Shown: piece by piece, positions 8,050-16,843 of the stretch
How the letters are laid out: every line of letters starts with the position of its first letter
Position numbering within the stretch: the stretch's first letter is position 1
Assembly (NCBI RefSeq): GCF_014647675.1
Contig: NZ_BMPQ01000008.1
Coordinates: forward strand, 157,471-199,762
Length of the DNA stretch: 42,292 nucleotides
Direction: 5' to 3'
From: Streptomyces flaveus
GTDB taxonomy: Bacteria; Actinomycetota; Actinomycetes; Streptomycetales; Streptomycetaceae
Notes under the pieces: model-generated
Told to the model about the DNA's origin: nothing
What the model saw: only the letters and a program-made list of their open reading frames with translations
Database searches by the model: none
Translations under genes and position numbers: made by a program

Positions 8050-8105
8050 CGATCACTGTCAGAACGAATGTGATCGCTGGGATACGTTGGGGCACAGACG
8101 ATCAC
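8050..8105 (+). promoter_or_regulatory. CGATCAC operator cluster and promoter of the island's first gene
   Basis: CGATCAC at 8050-8056 and its inverse GTGATCG at 8070-8076 form a perfect 7-base inverted repeat with a 13-base spacer. A third CGATCAC lies at 8099-8105. A -10-like TACGTT (8083-8088) lies between the inverted pair and the third copy, so the pair overlaps the -35 region and the third copy lies just after the expected start point. This layout suits a repressor. Nothing in the window names the protein that binds it. Confidence 0.5.
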
Positions 8106-8127
8106 GGTGGGCGGGGCGGACTGACGG

Positions 8128-8670
8128 ATGTCGCTGAACCAGGACAACCGGCAGGGTTTCTACGGCGAGGCCTTCTTCCAGGCCACCGTGGCTGCGGCGG
8201 GGTTCACCGCTCAGAAGCAGGCCGAAGCCGATCTCTATCTCACGGACTTCGATGTGGGGCACCCCGGCCCACTCGGCAGGCTCCGCTATCCCAAGATCGG
8301 CGTTCAGGTGAAGAGCAGCCGGAACGCAAGGCTGACGCAGAACGACGTCAGATACAAGCTGAAGAGCAAGTACTACAACGAGCTCGCACGACCTGCCCAT
8401 GAGTGGGCAAGTCCCACGTTTCTCGTGGTCGTCCTGGTCCCCAAGGACCCGGATGACTGGATGGAAGTATCGGCCGACCAACTGGTGCTCAAGGATGCCG
8501 CCTACTGGACCTGCCTGCACGGACAGCGGCAGCGGCAGGATCTCCATCCGGATACAAAGGTCACGCTGTCAGTGCCTCGTGCGAACCTGTTGACCGCCGA
8601 GGCCCTGCGGGACATGTTTGATCTTGCGGACGAGCTGCGGTTTCAAGGACAGGGGGTGCCGGTCCAGTGA
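8128..8670 (+). CDS. DUF4365-family nuclease-like protein
   Basis: 180-residue soluble protein matching DUF4365, a family with a predicted PD-(D/E)XK nuclease core found in defence loci. The expected pattern is visible: Glu 14 in the first helix (GEAFF), acidic residues at 35-40 (ADLYLTD) and QVKSS with Gln 60 and Lys 62 in place of the usual ExK. A second half (VVVLVPKDPDDW, WTCLHG) completes the fold. It opens the accessory block, and its stop overlaps the start of the next gene by four bases (GTGA), so the two are translationally coupled. Likely role: DNA cleavage or binding in phage defence (inference). Confidence 0.8.
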   Translation: MSLNQDNRQGFYGEAFFQATVAAAGFTAQKQAEADLYLTDFDVGHPGPLGRLRYPKIGVQVKSSRNARLTQNDVRYKLKSKYYNELARPAHEWASPTFLVVVLVPKDPDDWMEVSADQLVLKDAAYWTCLHGQRQRQDLHPDTKVTLSVPRANLLTAEALRDMFDLADELRFQGQGVPVQ

Positions 8671-9845
8671 ACCAGAAACAACTGCCGGAGCAGGCCCTGC
8701 TCGAAATCCGCCCTGAGCTGCTCCGCCGCTATCTGACAGCGCAGGGCTGGTTTCTGGTACAGGAACAACCGCGCGCCGAGGTATGGGCGACAGACCTGCC
8801 CGACGGCCGGATGGAAGTTCTCCTTCCCAAAGACTCACGGCTTGTCGACTTTGTACGACGGTTGCGTGATCTCTTCGACACGGTGGCAGTCGTCGAGGAC
8901 CGTGAGCCAGCGTCCGTGCTGCACGCTATCGGGGCCGCGCAAACCGATGTGCACTCCGTACGTCTGCAGCCCGAAGGCCTCCCATCCGGGACCGTGTGGC
9001 TCGCCGAGGGCAGCCGCGCCGTCGCCAGCCTGCGGGATCTCTTCATCAGCGCCACCTACCGGGCCACCACCTGGCTGGCACATCAGCAGCCGCGTCCGGT
9101 GGAGCCAGGACGCAAGTCCAATCAGGTGTACGACTTCCTCAGCCGCCGAGTGCTGCTGGGCCTCACGCGACCAGGCAGTTACATCCTGACCGCCGAAATC
9201 CCACTGAATGCGAGGGCCCCCGAACAGCTATCGATCGACGCACAGGGTCGCTACGGCGGGATTCCGCTCGCTCGGCGGGTCTCGGAGGCTTTCTACGAAG
9301 GTGCCGCGGCGGCGCACACTGCGGCTCAGCACGCGAGTGTTCACGACGGGGATCTGTCAGCCTTCGCCGACCAGGCAGGAGAAGGACTGTCCGCGAACGT
9401 CTGCGAAGCGCTCGCCGGACTCTCCTCCAACGGCAAGATCCCGTTCGTGCTGCAGACCGAGTGGGCCAGCGCGTTGCCCTTGGACCGGCCTGCCGGGCTG
9501 CTCGAATTCCGGCCCGAGCTGATCACGCAGCTGCAGCGTGGAGCCGACTACCTGCGCGAGCACTTCGGACGTCAAGGGGTTTCCCTACGCGGCATCATCA
9601 CCAAAATGGAGCGGGACACCACTACCGGACCTGGCAGGGTGATCCTGCTCGGACGCCCTGACGACCAGCCCGCCAGTCGGGCGATGAGGGTGTATATCGA
9701 AGTGTCCGCGGCGGATTACGACAGGCTGGGACGAGCTCATCTCGACGGACAAGAAGTCGTGGTCCAAGGCGACCTGGAGCGCATCGGGAACCGCTGGCAC
9801 CTGGTCCGTGTGCAGAGCAGCACCGTCGAGGAGATCCGGGACTGA
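8667..9845 (+). CDS. Uncharacterised defence-island protein
   Basis: 392-residue soluble protein that I do not recognise. It has no signal peptide, membrane segment, P-loop or obvious nuclease motif. The N-terminal 100 residues are an alpha/beta region; the C-terminal 90 residues (IRGIITKMERDT-like strand, VILLGRPDD, VVVQGDLERIGNRWHLVRV) look like a beta-rich, possibly OB-like domain (inference). It is coupled to the DUF4365 gene by a GTGA overlap and is followed by the large helicase after 87 bases. Its consistent placement suggests a partner subunit of the nuclease-like protein or the helicase. Confidence 0.65.
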   Translation: MNQKQLPEQALLEIRPELLRRYLTAQGWFLVQEQPRAEVWATDLPDGRMEVLLPKDSRLVDFVRRLRDLFDTVAVVEDREPASVLHAIGAAQTDVHSVRLQPEGLPSGTVWLAEGSRAVASLRDLFISATYRATTWLAHQQPRPVEPGRKSNQVYDFLSRRVLLGLTRPGSYILTAEIPLNARAPEQLSIDAQGRYGGIPLARRVSEAFYEGAAAAHTAAQHASVHDGDLSAFADQAGEGLSANVCEALAGLSSNGKIPFVLQTEWASALPLDRPAGLLEFRPELITQLQRGADYLREHFGRQGVSLRGIITKMERDTTTGPGRVILLGRPDDQPASRAMRVYIEVSAADYDRLGRAHLDGQEVVVQGDLERIGNRWHLVRVQSSTVEEIRD

Positions 9846-9890
9846 CGCAGCTCAGCCTGCCACCCCACTCCGGCCGCGCAGCGTTCCCAC

Positions 9891-9920
9891 TACCGTAGCC
9901 GCGTATGACCAGGGCGAGGA
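9891..9920 (+). promoter_or_regulatory. Promoter-like box and ribosome site before the helicase
   Basis: TACCGT at 9891-9896 is a good streptomycete -10 box. GAGGAGG-type purines (about 9914-9920) lie 12 bases before ATG 9933, with a second weaker GGCGG nearer. Together these suggest the helicase can be transcribed separately from the preceding pair. Confidence 0.4.
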
Positions 9921-9932
9921 GGCGGCAGGCGG

Positions 9933-12900
9933 ATGAGCAAGACCGGTGACGGCCGAACCGTTCCTACGGCCCCAGGCGTCCACCCGATGGGGACGCGGCT
10001 CGAGGAACTGTCACCCGGTGTCCGGGTCGGCGGTCTGACCGCCGACGGTATAGCCACCGTGATCCGTACGGTCTGGCGCGGCAGCGGTGCCATGGAGGTC
10101 GTATACCGGGCGGCATCGGGAGCCCACGACAGCGTTCTGCTCTACCGGGAACACGAGGCGGGCCTCCTGCTGTACGAGAACGCCGAGTGGAACAGCTTCC
10201 GCGGTGACCCCGCCGCCTTCCGGCTCGCGGCGGAGGCACTGCGCCTGCGCATGGCTGGCCTCTTTGATCCCATGCTGGCCGTGACGACGTCGGACCTCGA
10301 ACCGTTGCCGCATCAGATCCGTGCCGTGTACGACGAGCTTCTGCCCCGTACACCCCTGCGCTTCCTGCTCGCTGACGACCCTGGCGCCGGGAAGACCGTC
10401 ATGGCTGGTCTCTACGTGAAGGAACTGCTGCTTCGAGGGGACCTGGAGCGTTGTCTGATCGTGGCTCCCGGGGCTCTGGTCGAGCAGTGGCAGGACGAGT
10501 TGCACCAAAAGTTCGATCTCCACTTCGAGATCCTCACCAGGTTCCTGGGCGACTCATCACCCGACAGGGGAGGCGTCTTCCAGCAGCACCCGCGGCTGAT
10601 CGCCAGAATGGACCAGCTTTCCCGTTCGGATGAGCTCCTCGCCCTTCTCGACGACAGCGACTGGGACCTCGTCGTCATCGACGAGGCACACCGGATGTCC
10701 GCCCGCTGGTTCGGCAACGAACTCAAGACCACCCGCCGCTACCAGCTCGGACAGCGCTTGGGCCCTCTCGCCCGGCACCTCCTGCTGATGACCGCCACCC
10801 CACATGCAGGAAAGGAGGAGGACTTCCAGCTCTTCCTCGCCCTGCTGGACGCGGACCGCTTCGAGGGACGGTACCGCGAGGGCGTCCACACCATCGACAC
10901 CGGCGGGCTGATGCGCCGCATGGTCAAGGAGGAGCTGCTCACCTTCGAGGGCAAGCCGCTGTTCCCCGAGCGCCGCGCCTACACCGTCCCCTACCGGCTC
11001 TCAGATGGTGAACTCGAGCTGTACGAAGCCGTCACGCAGTACGTACGGGACGGCATGGACAGAGCGGACCGGCTGCGGGCCGCTGGCGAAGGACGACGCG
11101 GCAACACCGTCGGGTTCGCCCTCACCGTGCTGCAACGCCGCCTGGCCTCCAGCCCCGAGGCGATCCTCCGCTCGCTCGAACGGCGCCGCGAGCGCCTGCT
11201 GCGACGGCACCAGGAGCTGCTCGCGTCGGTACCAGGGGTGGTTTCCGCTGAGGACCCCCAGATCGGCCGCCGTATCTCCGCCCTGGGCAACAGCGAGGAC
11301 TGGCCACAGCTCCTCGACGACCTGGACGGATCCGAACAGGAGGACTTGGAGGAAGAGGTCGTGGACGCGGCCACCGCCGCCCGTACCGCCGCCGAACTCC
11401 GTGCGGAAACCGATCTTCTCGGCGATCTGATCTCACTCGCCACCCATGTCCGGCGCTCCGGAACCGACCGTAAGTGGGCCGAGCTGCGCGGACTGCTCGA
11501 GGACCGGGAGGAGATCCGTGACCGCGATGGTCGGCCGCGCAAGCTCATCATCTTCACCGAGCACCGGGACACCCTCAACTACCTCGTGGAACGCCTCCGG
11601 ACGCTGCTCGGGAGCGCGGAGGCCGTGCAGATGATCCACGGGGGTGTGCGCAGGACGGAGCGCCGTCGCGTCCAGGAGTTGTTCACCCAGGATCCCGGCG
11701 TCCGGGTCCTCGTCGCGACGGACGCGGCCGGCGAGGGTCTCAACTTGCAGTGCGCCCACCTGATGATCAATTACGACCTGCCGTGGAACCCGAACCGCAT
11801 CGAGCAGCGGTTCGGCCGTGTTCACCGCATCGGGCAGGCCGAGGTGTGCCACCTGTGGAACCTCGTCGCCGCCGACACCCGCGAGGGTGCCGTGTTCCAG
11901 CGGCTCCTCGACAAAATCGGGCATCAGCGGCGCGCCTACCAGGGCCGGATCTTCGACGTGCTGGGCGAGGCCTTCGAAGAGCAGCCGCTGCACCAGCTGC
12001 TGATGGAGGCCATCCGCTACGGCGACCGTCCTGAGACGCGTGACCGGCTCAACCAGATCATCGACCACACCGTCGGGGAAGGACTCGACGAGCTTCTCGC
12101 CCAGCGGGCCCTGTATCGAGACGTGCTCCGGGAGCACGACGTGACCGAGACGCTGGTGCGCCTCGAGGAAGCGCGCGCCCGCAGACTGCAGCCCCACTAT
12201 GTGGAGGCGTTCTTCCAGGCCGCCTTCGCCGAACTCGGTGGCCGCCTCGCCCGGCGCGAGGCAGGACGGTACGAGATCACGTATGTACCAGCCACCGTGC
12301 AGGGCCGTACTTCGCGAGGCGGCACCGATGCTCCGGTCCTGCGTCGCTACGCGCGAGTCACCTTCAGCCGCGAGCTGATCCATGTGCCGGGCCGCCCGGA
12401 CGCCGCACTCCTCGCCCCAGGGCATCCGCTGCTGGACGCGGCGGTGGACGCGGTCATCGAGCGGCACGCGGCCGTCATGACGGCCGGAAGCGTCCTGATC
12501 GACCGGGCGGATCCTGGCACCACCCCACGGCTGCTAGCCGCGCTCACGCACGAGATCACCGACGGCCGTCCTCGCGCCAGAACAGTGAGCAAACGCTTCG
12601 AGTTCGTGGAGCTCACCCCCGACGGCCGGGCAGTCACCGCCGGGCCCGCTCCCTATCTCGACTACGACCCGCCGACGGACGACGAGAAGGACACGGTACG
12701 AGGCGAAGCCGCCCGTATCGCCTCCCAGGCGTGGCTGGCGAGCGGCATGGACGAGACGGCGGTCACCTGGGCCGCACAGCACGCGGTCGGGGAGCATCTG
12801 CGGGCCGTGCGGGACCGGATCGCGCCGGAAGTGCGGCGTATCCGCGGCCAGGTACAGGACCGTCTCACCCAGGAGATCAACTTCTGGTACGGCCGCTATG

Positions 12901-13541
12901 TGGAACTCCGAGACGACGAGGCACAGGGCCGCAGGCTGCGGCTGCGGCCGGAAACGGCACGGCGTCGCGCCCGAGAGCTGGAGGAGCGACTGGAGCAGCG
13001 GCGGCGTGAGCTGGATCTCGACGAACGGCTGCTACCGCGCCTGCCCCGGATGGCCGGCGGCGCTCTGATCCTCCCTCAGGGGCTGATCGACCAGCTGCTG
13101 GGCCGCCAGACGGCAGCGGGAACCAGCACCCGCGCGGCGGCTCCACGCCATACGGCCGAAGTCGAGCGCCGAGCTGTGGCGGCGGTGATGGCCGCCGAGC
13201 AGCGACTCGGCCGGAGCCCTGAGGAGATGCCCCCGAACAACAAGGGATTCGACCTGCGGTCCTGGACCGCCGATGGTGAGGGCCTGTTGCACCTGGAGGT
13301 CAAGGGCCGGATCACCGGAGCCGAAGACTTCGTCGTCACCCGCAACGAGGTGCTGCACGCCAAGAATCTCGGCGACCGCTACCGCCTCGCTCTGGTGTCC
13401 GTCTCGCCCGAAGGCCCCGGCCACGACGAGGTGCGCTACCTCACCACCCCCTTCCAGGGCACCAGCACGGCCGACTTCAATGTGACGAAGTTCGTCTTCC
13501 ACTGGCAGCGCATGTGGCAGCAGGGGGAGCCACCGCACTGA
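9933..13541 (+). CDS. SNF2/DrmD-like helicase with C-terminal DUF3883 domain
   Basis: 1202-residue superfamily 2 helicase. The N-terminal ATPase half has a Q-like PHQ, Walker A DDPGAGKT (Lys 154), DEAH at 250-253 and TATPH. The second half has the IIFTEHRDT strand, ATDAAGEGLNLQ, and the motif VI region RIEQRFGRVHRIGQ, as in SNF2-type and DISARM DrmD-type helicases. A long basic/coiled region (about 960-1040) leads to a C-terminal DUF3883 domain: GFD with Asp 1107, then LEVKG with Glu 1122 and Lys 1124, a D...ExK pattern of PD-(D/E)XK nucleases. Predicted role: ATP-driven translocation on phage DNA coupled to binding or cutting. DrmA, DrmB and DrmC, needed for DISARM, are absent. Confidence 0.88.
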   Translation: MSKTGDGRTVPTAPGVHPMGTRLEELSPGVRVGGLTADGIATVIRTVWRGSGAMEVVYRAASGAHDSVLLYREHEAGLLLYENAEWNSFRGDPAAFRLAAEALRLRMAGLFDPMLAVTTSDLEPLPHQIRAVYDELLPRTPLRFLLADDPGAGKTVMAGLYVKELLLRGDLERCLIVAPGALVEQWQDELHQKFDLHFEILTRFLGDSSPDRGGVFQQHPRLIARMDQLSRSDELLALLDDSDWDLVVIDEAHRMSARWFGNELKTTRRYQLGQRLGPLARHLLLMTATPHAGKEEDFQLFLALLDADRFEGRYREGVHTIDTGGLMRRMVKEELLTFEGKPLFPERRAYTVPYRLSDGELELYEAVTQYVRDGMDRADRLRAAGEGRRGNTVGFALTVLQRRLASSPEAILRSLERRRERLLRRHQELLASVPGVVSAEDPQIGRRISALGNSEDWPQLLDDLDGSEQEDLEEEVVDAATAARTAAELRAETDLLGDLISLATHVRRSGTDRKWAELRGLLEDREEIRDRDGRPRKLIIFTEHRDTLNYLVERLRTLLGSAEAVQMIHGGVRRTERRRVQELFTQDPGVRVLVATDAAGEGLNLQCAHLMINYDLPWNPNRIEQRFGRVHRIGQAEVCHLWNLVAADTREGAVFQRLLDKIGHQRRAYQGRIFDVLGEAFEEQPLHQLLMEAIRYGDRPETRDRLNQIIDHTVGEGLDELLAQRALYRDVLREHDVTETLVRLEEARARRLQPHYVEAFFQAAFAELGGRLARREAGRYEITYVPATVQGRTSRGGTDAPVLRRYARVTFSRELIHVPGRPDAALLAPGHPLLDAAVDAVIERHAAVMTAGSVLIDRADPGTTPRLLAALTHEITDGRPRARTVSKRFEFVELTPDGRAVTAGPAPYLDYDPPTDDEKDTVRGEAARIASQAWLASGMDETAVTWAAQHAVGEHLRAVRDRIAPEVRRIRGQVQDRLTQEINFWYGRYVELRDDEAQGRRLRLRPETARRRARELEERLEQRRRELDLDERLLPRLPRMAGGALILPQGLIDQLLGRQTAAGTSTRAAAPRHTAEVERRAVAAVMAAEQRLGRSPEEMPPNNKGFDLRSWTADGEGLLHLEVKGRITGAEDFVVTRNEVLHAKNLGDRYRLALVSVSPEGPGHDEVRYLTTPFQGTSTADFNVTKFVFHWQRMWQQGEPPH

Positions 13542-13577
13542 TCCGTCATGCCCGGAACCCGCGGGATACCTCGCCGA

Positions 13578-13583
13578 TAGGAT
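13578..13583 (+). promoter_or_regulatory. -10 box for a leaderless DUF262 transcript
   Basis: TAGGAT, a near-perfect actinomycete -10, ends 8 bases before the ATG at 13591, and no ribosome site is present between. This spacing fits a leaderless mRNA, giving the following three genes their own promoter inside the 49-base gap. Confidence 0.5.
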
Positions 13584-13590
13584 CACAAGC

Positions 13591-14748
13591 ATGACGACGG
13601 CGCATGAACAGGAAGCACCTGGGGTGGTCGAGGACGTCTTCGACGGCCTGGCAACCGGTGTCGAGGTCGAGGGTGACGGCGGGGCGGATGCGGCGATCGT
13701 GAGGCCATGGGATCCCGCGTCGATCCGGGTGACCACCAACCAGTTCTCGCTCCGGAACATCTTGGACATGATCGACGAGGGCTCGCTGGAGCTGGCCCCC
13801 GACTTCCAGCGTGGCCAGGTGTGGAAGATCGACCAGAAGTCCCGCCTCGTCGAGTCCGTGCTGCTGCAGATCCCGTTGCCGGCGTTCTACTTCGCGGAGG
13901 ACAGTGACGGGGCGTTCCGGGTCGTCGACGGGTTGCAGCGGCTGTCAACGCTGCACGCCTTCGTACGGGGAGGCGAGCAGGGATTCCGGCTGAAGGGACT
14001 GGAGTACCTCCGCGAGAACGACAAGGGCTTCGCGGACCTGCCCGTCCAGTGGCAGCGCCGCATCTTCAACACCCAACTCGTCGTGAACGTCATCGATCCC
14101 ACGACGCCGCCGGACGTCATGTACGACATCTTCAAGCGCATCAACACCGGCGGCACCCCGCTGAACGCGCAGGAGATCCGGCACTGCATGAGCCGGAAAC
14201 GGAGCCGCGACATTCTCAAGATCATGACGTCTATGGTCGAGTTCAACACGGCGACCAACGGCATGGGCGGTCACATCCGTATGAACGACCGGGAGATGGC
14301 GCTCCGCTTCGCCGCCTTCTGGCTGCTCGGCATGGACGCCTACATGGAGCGGCCGGCGATGGACTCCTTCCTGGAGCGCGCGACGCGGCTGCTGGACAAC
14401 GAGAAGGAAGTGCCCGATGAGCGGGTGATCGAGCTGTACGAGGCGTTCCGTGCGGCCATGTCCAACGCCCATCTCCTCTTCGGCGAGTACACCTTCCGCA
14501 AGTGGCCGGAAGGCGTCACCTGGCGCAACCCGATCAACCGGGCGCTCTTCGAAACCTGGTCGATCGCCCTGGCCCCCTACGATCCGGCAGACCTGGAAGG
14601 CCGCCGGACGGCCATCGTGGCGGCGGCCCGGCGCCGCATGTCCCGTGACATCGACTATCTCGACGCCATCACCTCCTCCACCAGCGACCGGCGCCGTGTC
14701 GATTACCGCTTCCGCGCCGCGGCCGAGGATGCCAAGGCGGGCGCGTGA
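13591..14748 (+). CDS. DUF262 (GmrS/ParB-like fold) protein
   Basis: 385-residue DUF262 protein. The nucleotide-binding ParB-like core shows PDFQRGQVW (70-78), LPAFYF (96-101), VVDGLQRLST (111-120) and NTGGTPLNAQEIR. The C-terminal helical part has the PINRALFETW and DAITSSTS motifs seen in stand-alone DUF262 proteins. The HNH domain (DUF1524) that completes GmrSD-type modification-dependent nucleases is missing. Its stop overlaps the next start (GTGA), so it is coupled to the DUF3696 ATPase. Expected role: NTP-dependent sensor or effector subunit in a defence module (inference). Confidence 0.85.
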   Translation: MTTAHEQEAPGVVEDVFDGLATGVEVEGDGGADAAIVRPWDPASIRVTTNQFSLRNILDMIDEGSLELAPDFQRGQVWKIDQKSRLVESVLLQIPLPAFYFAEDSDGAFRVVDGLQRLSTLHAFVRGGEQGFRLKGLEYLRENDKGFADLPVQWQRRIFNTQLVVNVIDPTTPPDVMYDIFKRINTGGTPLNAQEIRHCMSRKRSRDILKIMTSMVEFNTATNGMGGHIRMNDREMALRFAAFWLLGMDAYMERPAMDSFLERATRLLDNEKEVPDERVIELYEAFRAAMSNAHLLFGEYTFRKWPEGVTWRNPINRALFETWSIALAPYDPADLEGRRTAIVAAARRRMSRDIDYLDAITSSTSDRRRVDYRFRAAAEDAKAGA

Positions 14749-15863
14749 TCACCGCACTGGGCATCCAGAACCTCAAATGCTTCTCGGACGCCGAGTTCGA
14801 TCTGCGCCCGCTCACCGTGCTCACCGGACTCAACGGATCAGGCAAGAGCACCGTCATCCAGGCCCTGCTGCTGGCCCGCCAGGCGGCCCGGCAACCCGGC
14901 AGCTCGATGATCCAGCTCAACGGCCCGTACGGCCTGGCCCTGGGCGAGGCGCAGGAACTGCTGCACCCGGCGGCCCGGCAGCCCGAGATCGGCGTACGGC
15001 TCCGATCCGACAGCTCGGACACCGACTGGAGCTACCGCTTCGGCGTCCCCAGCGAGCGCGCCCTGCACCTCACGGTCGAGGAGGAGCCCTACCAGGAGGC
15101 TCTGTTCCACCTGGCCTGGACCCAGCCGGAGAGCGGCTTCACCTACCTCTGCGCGGAACGGCTCGGCCCCCGCGATCTGCTGTCCGTGTCCGGGGAGCCG
15201 CCCGATGACCTCGGGGTCGGCGTGCGAGGCGAACACACGGCCCAGGTCCTGGCCCTGCGCCAGGAACGGCTGACCACGCGCCGACTGACGGTCCGTGAAC
15301 CACTACGGCATCCGGACTCCGATGTGCCGCTTCTGCGCAACCAGGCCGAAGCGTGGGCCTCGCACATCATCCGCCCCATCCAGATCACGGCCCAGTGGGC
15401 ACCGGGGATCGCCGCCAGCACCATCCGGTTCAAGGAGGCAGGCCCGTACGGTGAGGTCATCCGCCCGGCCAATACCGGCTTCGGCTTCTCCTACGCCCTG
15501 CCGATCATCGTCGCGGGGCTGATGACCGAACCCGGCGACGTCCTGATCGTGGAGAACCCCGAAGCGCATCTCCATCCCGCCGGGCAGTCCCGTCTGGGCC
15601 GCTTTCTGGCACAGGTGGCGGGCAGCGGGGCCCAGGTGATCGTGGAGACCCACAGCGACCATGTGCTCAACGGTGCCCGGCTCGGTGTCGCGGAAGAAGG
15701 TCCGCTGTCATCGCACGAGGCGATCGTGCACTACTTCGGCCGGGAAGGCTCCGTCCCGATCGAGCTGACCGACCGGGGCGAACTGACCAACTGGCCCAGC
15801 GGGTTCTTCGACCAGATCGAGGACGACCTGGGGAGGCTGGCACGTGCTCGACGCCGACGGTGA
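14745..15863 (+). CDS. DUF3696 SMC/ABC-type ATPase
   Basis: 372-residue AAA15-like ATPase of the DUF3696 type (COG4938). Walker A is GLNGSGKST (Lys 34), a signature-like NTGFGFSYALPI lies in the middle, and Walker B ends in VENPEAHLHP (270-276), followed by ETHSDHVLNG. The C-terminal IELTDRGELTNWPSGFFDQ is the DUF3696 tail. Such ATPases pair with DUF262 or nuclease subunits in defence loci. It overlaps the DUF262 gene by 4 bases and the following gene by 20 bases, so all three form one translationally coupled operon. Confidence 0.88.
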   Translation: MITALGIQNLKCFSDAEFDLRPLTVLTGLNGSGKSTVIQALLLARQAARQPGSSMIQLNGPYGLALGEAQELLHPAARQPEIGVRLRSDSSDTDWSYRFGVPSERALHLTVEEEPYQEALFHLAWTQPESGFTYLCAERLGPRDLLSVSGEPPDDLGVGVRGEHTAQVLALRQERLTTRRLTVREPLRHPDSDVPLLRNQAEAWASHIIRPIQITAQWAPGIAASTIRFKEAGPYGEVIRPANTGFGFSYALPIIVAGLMTEPGDVLIVENPEAHLHPAGQSRLGRFLAQVAGSGAQVIVETHSDHVLNGARLGVAEEGPLSSHEAIVHYFGREGSVPIELTDRGELTNWPSGFFDQIEDDLGRLARARRRR

Positions 15864-16836
15864 ACCGTGCCGGGACACGTCGTACCGCCTGGTCGTCGAC
15901 GAGACCAGCTTTGACTTCCGTGAGCTGGAGCCGGACCGGCTGACCCACTTACTGGACGACTTCAACGACGCGCTCGGGGACGTCCTCCGCGAGCGCCCGG
16001 TGGCCACGGCGGAGTGGTGGCTCGAGCACAGCTGCCTGGACGGCTGCGAGCTGGCCGACTTCCTCTACGTCCGGGGCGGGCCGGGAGACGAGGTCTCGCC
16101 GGACGTGCGCCGCCGCACGGCCGTCCTGATGGACCGCTGCCGCACCTGGGACATCGACGAGGACGCTGCTGTCCCGGACACGGTGAGCGTTGCGGGCCAG
16201 CCGCGGGAGCTCGCCTGGACCCTGGGCCACGCACTGCGCCGCACGCTGAAGGGGCACACGATGGCGTGCCTGGTCTTCCCGGCCGACAGCGTCATCGCCG
16301 GCGGATGGCAACCGGTCGCCTCGCCGACGGACGGCGCCGAGTCCGAGCTGTACTTCCTGCGTTCCGCCCCTGGACTCACCGCCTTCTGGCGTGGCCTGTA
16401 CGAGCGCGAGAACGTCCCGGAACGCCTCTTCCCCAACCTGGCCGCGGACGCCTTCCCAAGTCTCGTCCTCGCCGGCTCCCTGTCCTTCCGCAAGTTCGAC
16501 GGCACCTACCGGGAGCTGCGCTCTTGGGTGGTGAAGGTCCTGGGAGTGCTGGACGATCACTTCGCCGACGCGCTGGAGCGGCACGCCGGACTGCCCGATC
16601 AGATCCAGGCTGAACTGGGCCGCTTCGGCATCGACCTGTCACCCGAGAGCCCGAACACCCGGGCCAAGGAGAGAGTGATGCGGCAGCGGGACGTGGACCA
16701 CGACGGGGAGACGTACCGCTGCGAGTGGCACGCGAAACAGCACCCGGCACGGAACCGCGTGCACTTCACGCTGCCCGAGCAACGGCTGGGCGGACGCATC
16801 CTGGTCGGGATCTTCGTCGATCACCTGGATACGTGA
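15844..16836 (+). CDS. Uncharacterised third subunit of the DUF262-DUF3696 module
   Basis: 330-residue soluble protein without a recognised domain. The first 60 residues are acidic; the middle contains a Trp-rich region (FWRGLYERENVPE, FPNLAADAFPSLVLAGSLSFRKF). The C-terminal 40 residues, YRCEWHAKQHP...NRVHFTL...ILVGIFVDHLDT, have the spacing of His/Lys motifs seen at the end of many toxin- or effector-associated small domains (inference). GTG at 15844 overlaps the end of the ATPase gene by 20 bases. The set DUF262 + DUF3696 + unknown recalls, from memory, the three-gene Menshen defence system, but I cannot confirm homology. Confidence 0.6.
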   Translation: MLDADGEPCRDTSYRLVVDETSFDFRELEPDRLTHLLDDFNDALGDVLRERPVATAEWWLEHSCLDGCELADFLYVRGGPGDEVSPDVRRRTAVLMDRCRTWDIDEDAAVPDTVSVAGQPRELAWTLGHALRRTLKGHTMACLVFPADSVIAGGWQPVASPTDGAESELYFLRSAPGLTAFWRGLYERENVPERLFPNLAADAFPSLVLAGSLSFRKFDGTYRELRSWVVKVLGVLDDHFADALERHAGLPDQIQAELGRFGIDLSPESPNTRAKERVMRQRDVDHDGETYRCEWHAKQHPARNRVHFTLPEQRLGGRILVGIFVDHLDT

Positions 16837-16843
16837 GATAGGC

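Noticed and set aside
9905..9949. 15-codon open frame starting before the helicase
   Set aside because: It lies after a -10-like box and overlaps the helicase start, but nothing except position supports translation.
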